Source: Candidatus Methanovirga basalitermitum (GTDB taxonomy: Archaea > Methanobacteriota > Methanobacteria > Methanobacteriales > Methanobacteriaceae). From it: a stretch of 5,498 nucleotides of DNA. The position numbers were made by a program, and so were the translations under genes. The stretch covers positions 1 to 5,498 of the forward strand of contig JAISZW010000280.1 of NCBI GenBank assembly GCA_031284445.1. Reading direction: 5' to 3'. A model generated the notes under the pieces. That model saw nothing but the letters and a program-made list of their open reading frames with translations, made no database searches and had not been told where the DNA came from. Shown here in pieces: positions 5,416 through 5,498 of the stretch; position 1 is the stretch's first letter; every line of letters begins with the position of its first letter.

Positions 5416-5498
5416 ATTAATAATCTAATATAATTTATTTAAATTTGATTTAAAGAATTTTTATAGTTATAATATAAGATTAATAATTGATAAACATT

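Overview
The window looks like a chromosomal segment of an AT-rich methanogenic archaeon of the order Methanobacteriales, most likely Methanobrevibacter or Methanosphaera. The evidence is a very AT-rich composition, an archaeal-type (class III-like) ribose-phosphate pyrophosphokinase, archaeal TATA boxes such as CTATATAAA and ATATATAAA, a GGTGAT-type ribosome binding site, and a two-helix-turn-helix protein resembling the DUF1699 proteins of methanogens. The genus is inference; the archaeal assignment is firmer.

Every gene I can support lies on the minus strand, so the window reads from right to left. From the right end, an AT-rich promoter region (about 5310-5498) precedes feoA (5042-5299) and feoB (3015-5027), which are 14 bp apart and form a ferrous-iron uptake operon. 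About 300 bp without a recognisable intact gene follows; it holds a 30-bp-spaced direct repeat, an inverted repeat and a TATA box. Next comes an unrecognised protein (2214-2621) whose reading frame continues upstream through an in-frame TAG to an ATG at 2711, so it may be a nonsense-interrupted gene. The purine, pyrimidine, histidine and tryptophan precursor enzyme Prs follows with its own promoter; its best start is an internal TTG at 2036, not the first ATG at 2072. Then comes a DUF1699-like DNA-binding protein (516-1082) with its own TATA box. Immediately behind its stop lies a decayed DDE transposase (about 84-515). Its frame shifts create a false, very hydrophobic small ORF that could be mistaken for a membrane protein.

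Functionally, feoAB (iron import) and prs (PRPP supply) are housekeeping genes with separate promoters. I see no sequence evidence that they act together with the regulator or the unknown protein. I did not find a convincing new multi-gene system. The points most worth following are FeoB's altered guanine-recognition motifs (NxxD reads N-M-N-R), the amber-interrupted gene, the DUF1699-like regulator beside a dead transposase, and the repeated TCATTTT words in the feoAB promoter.
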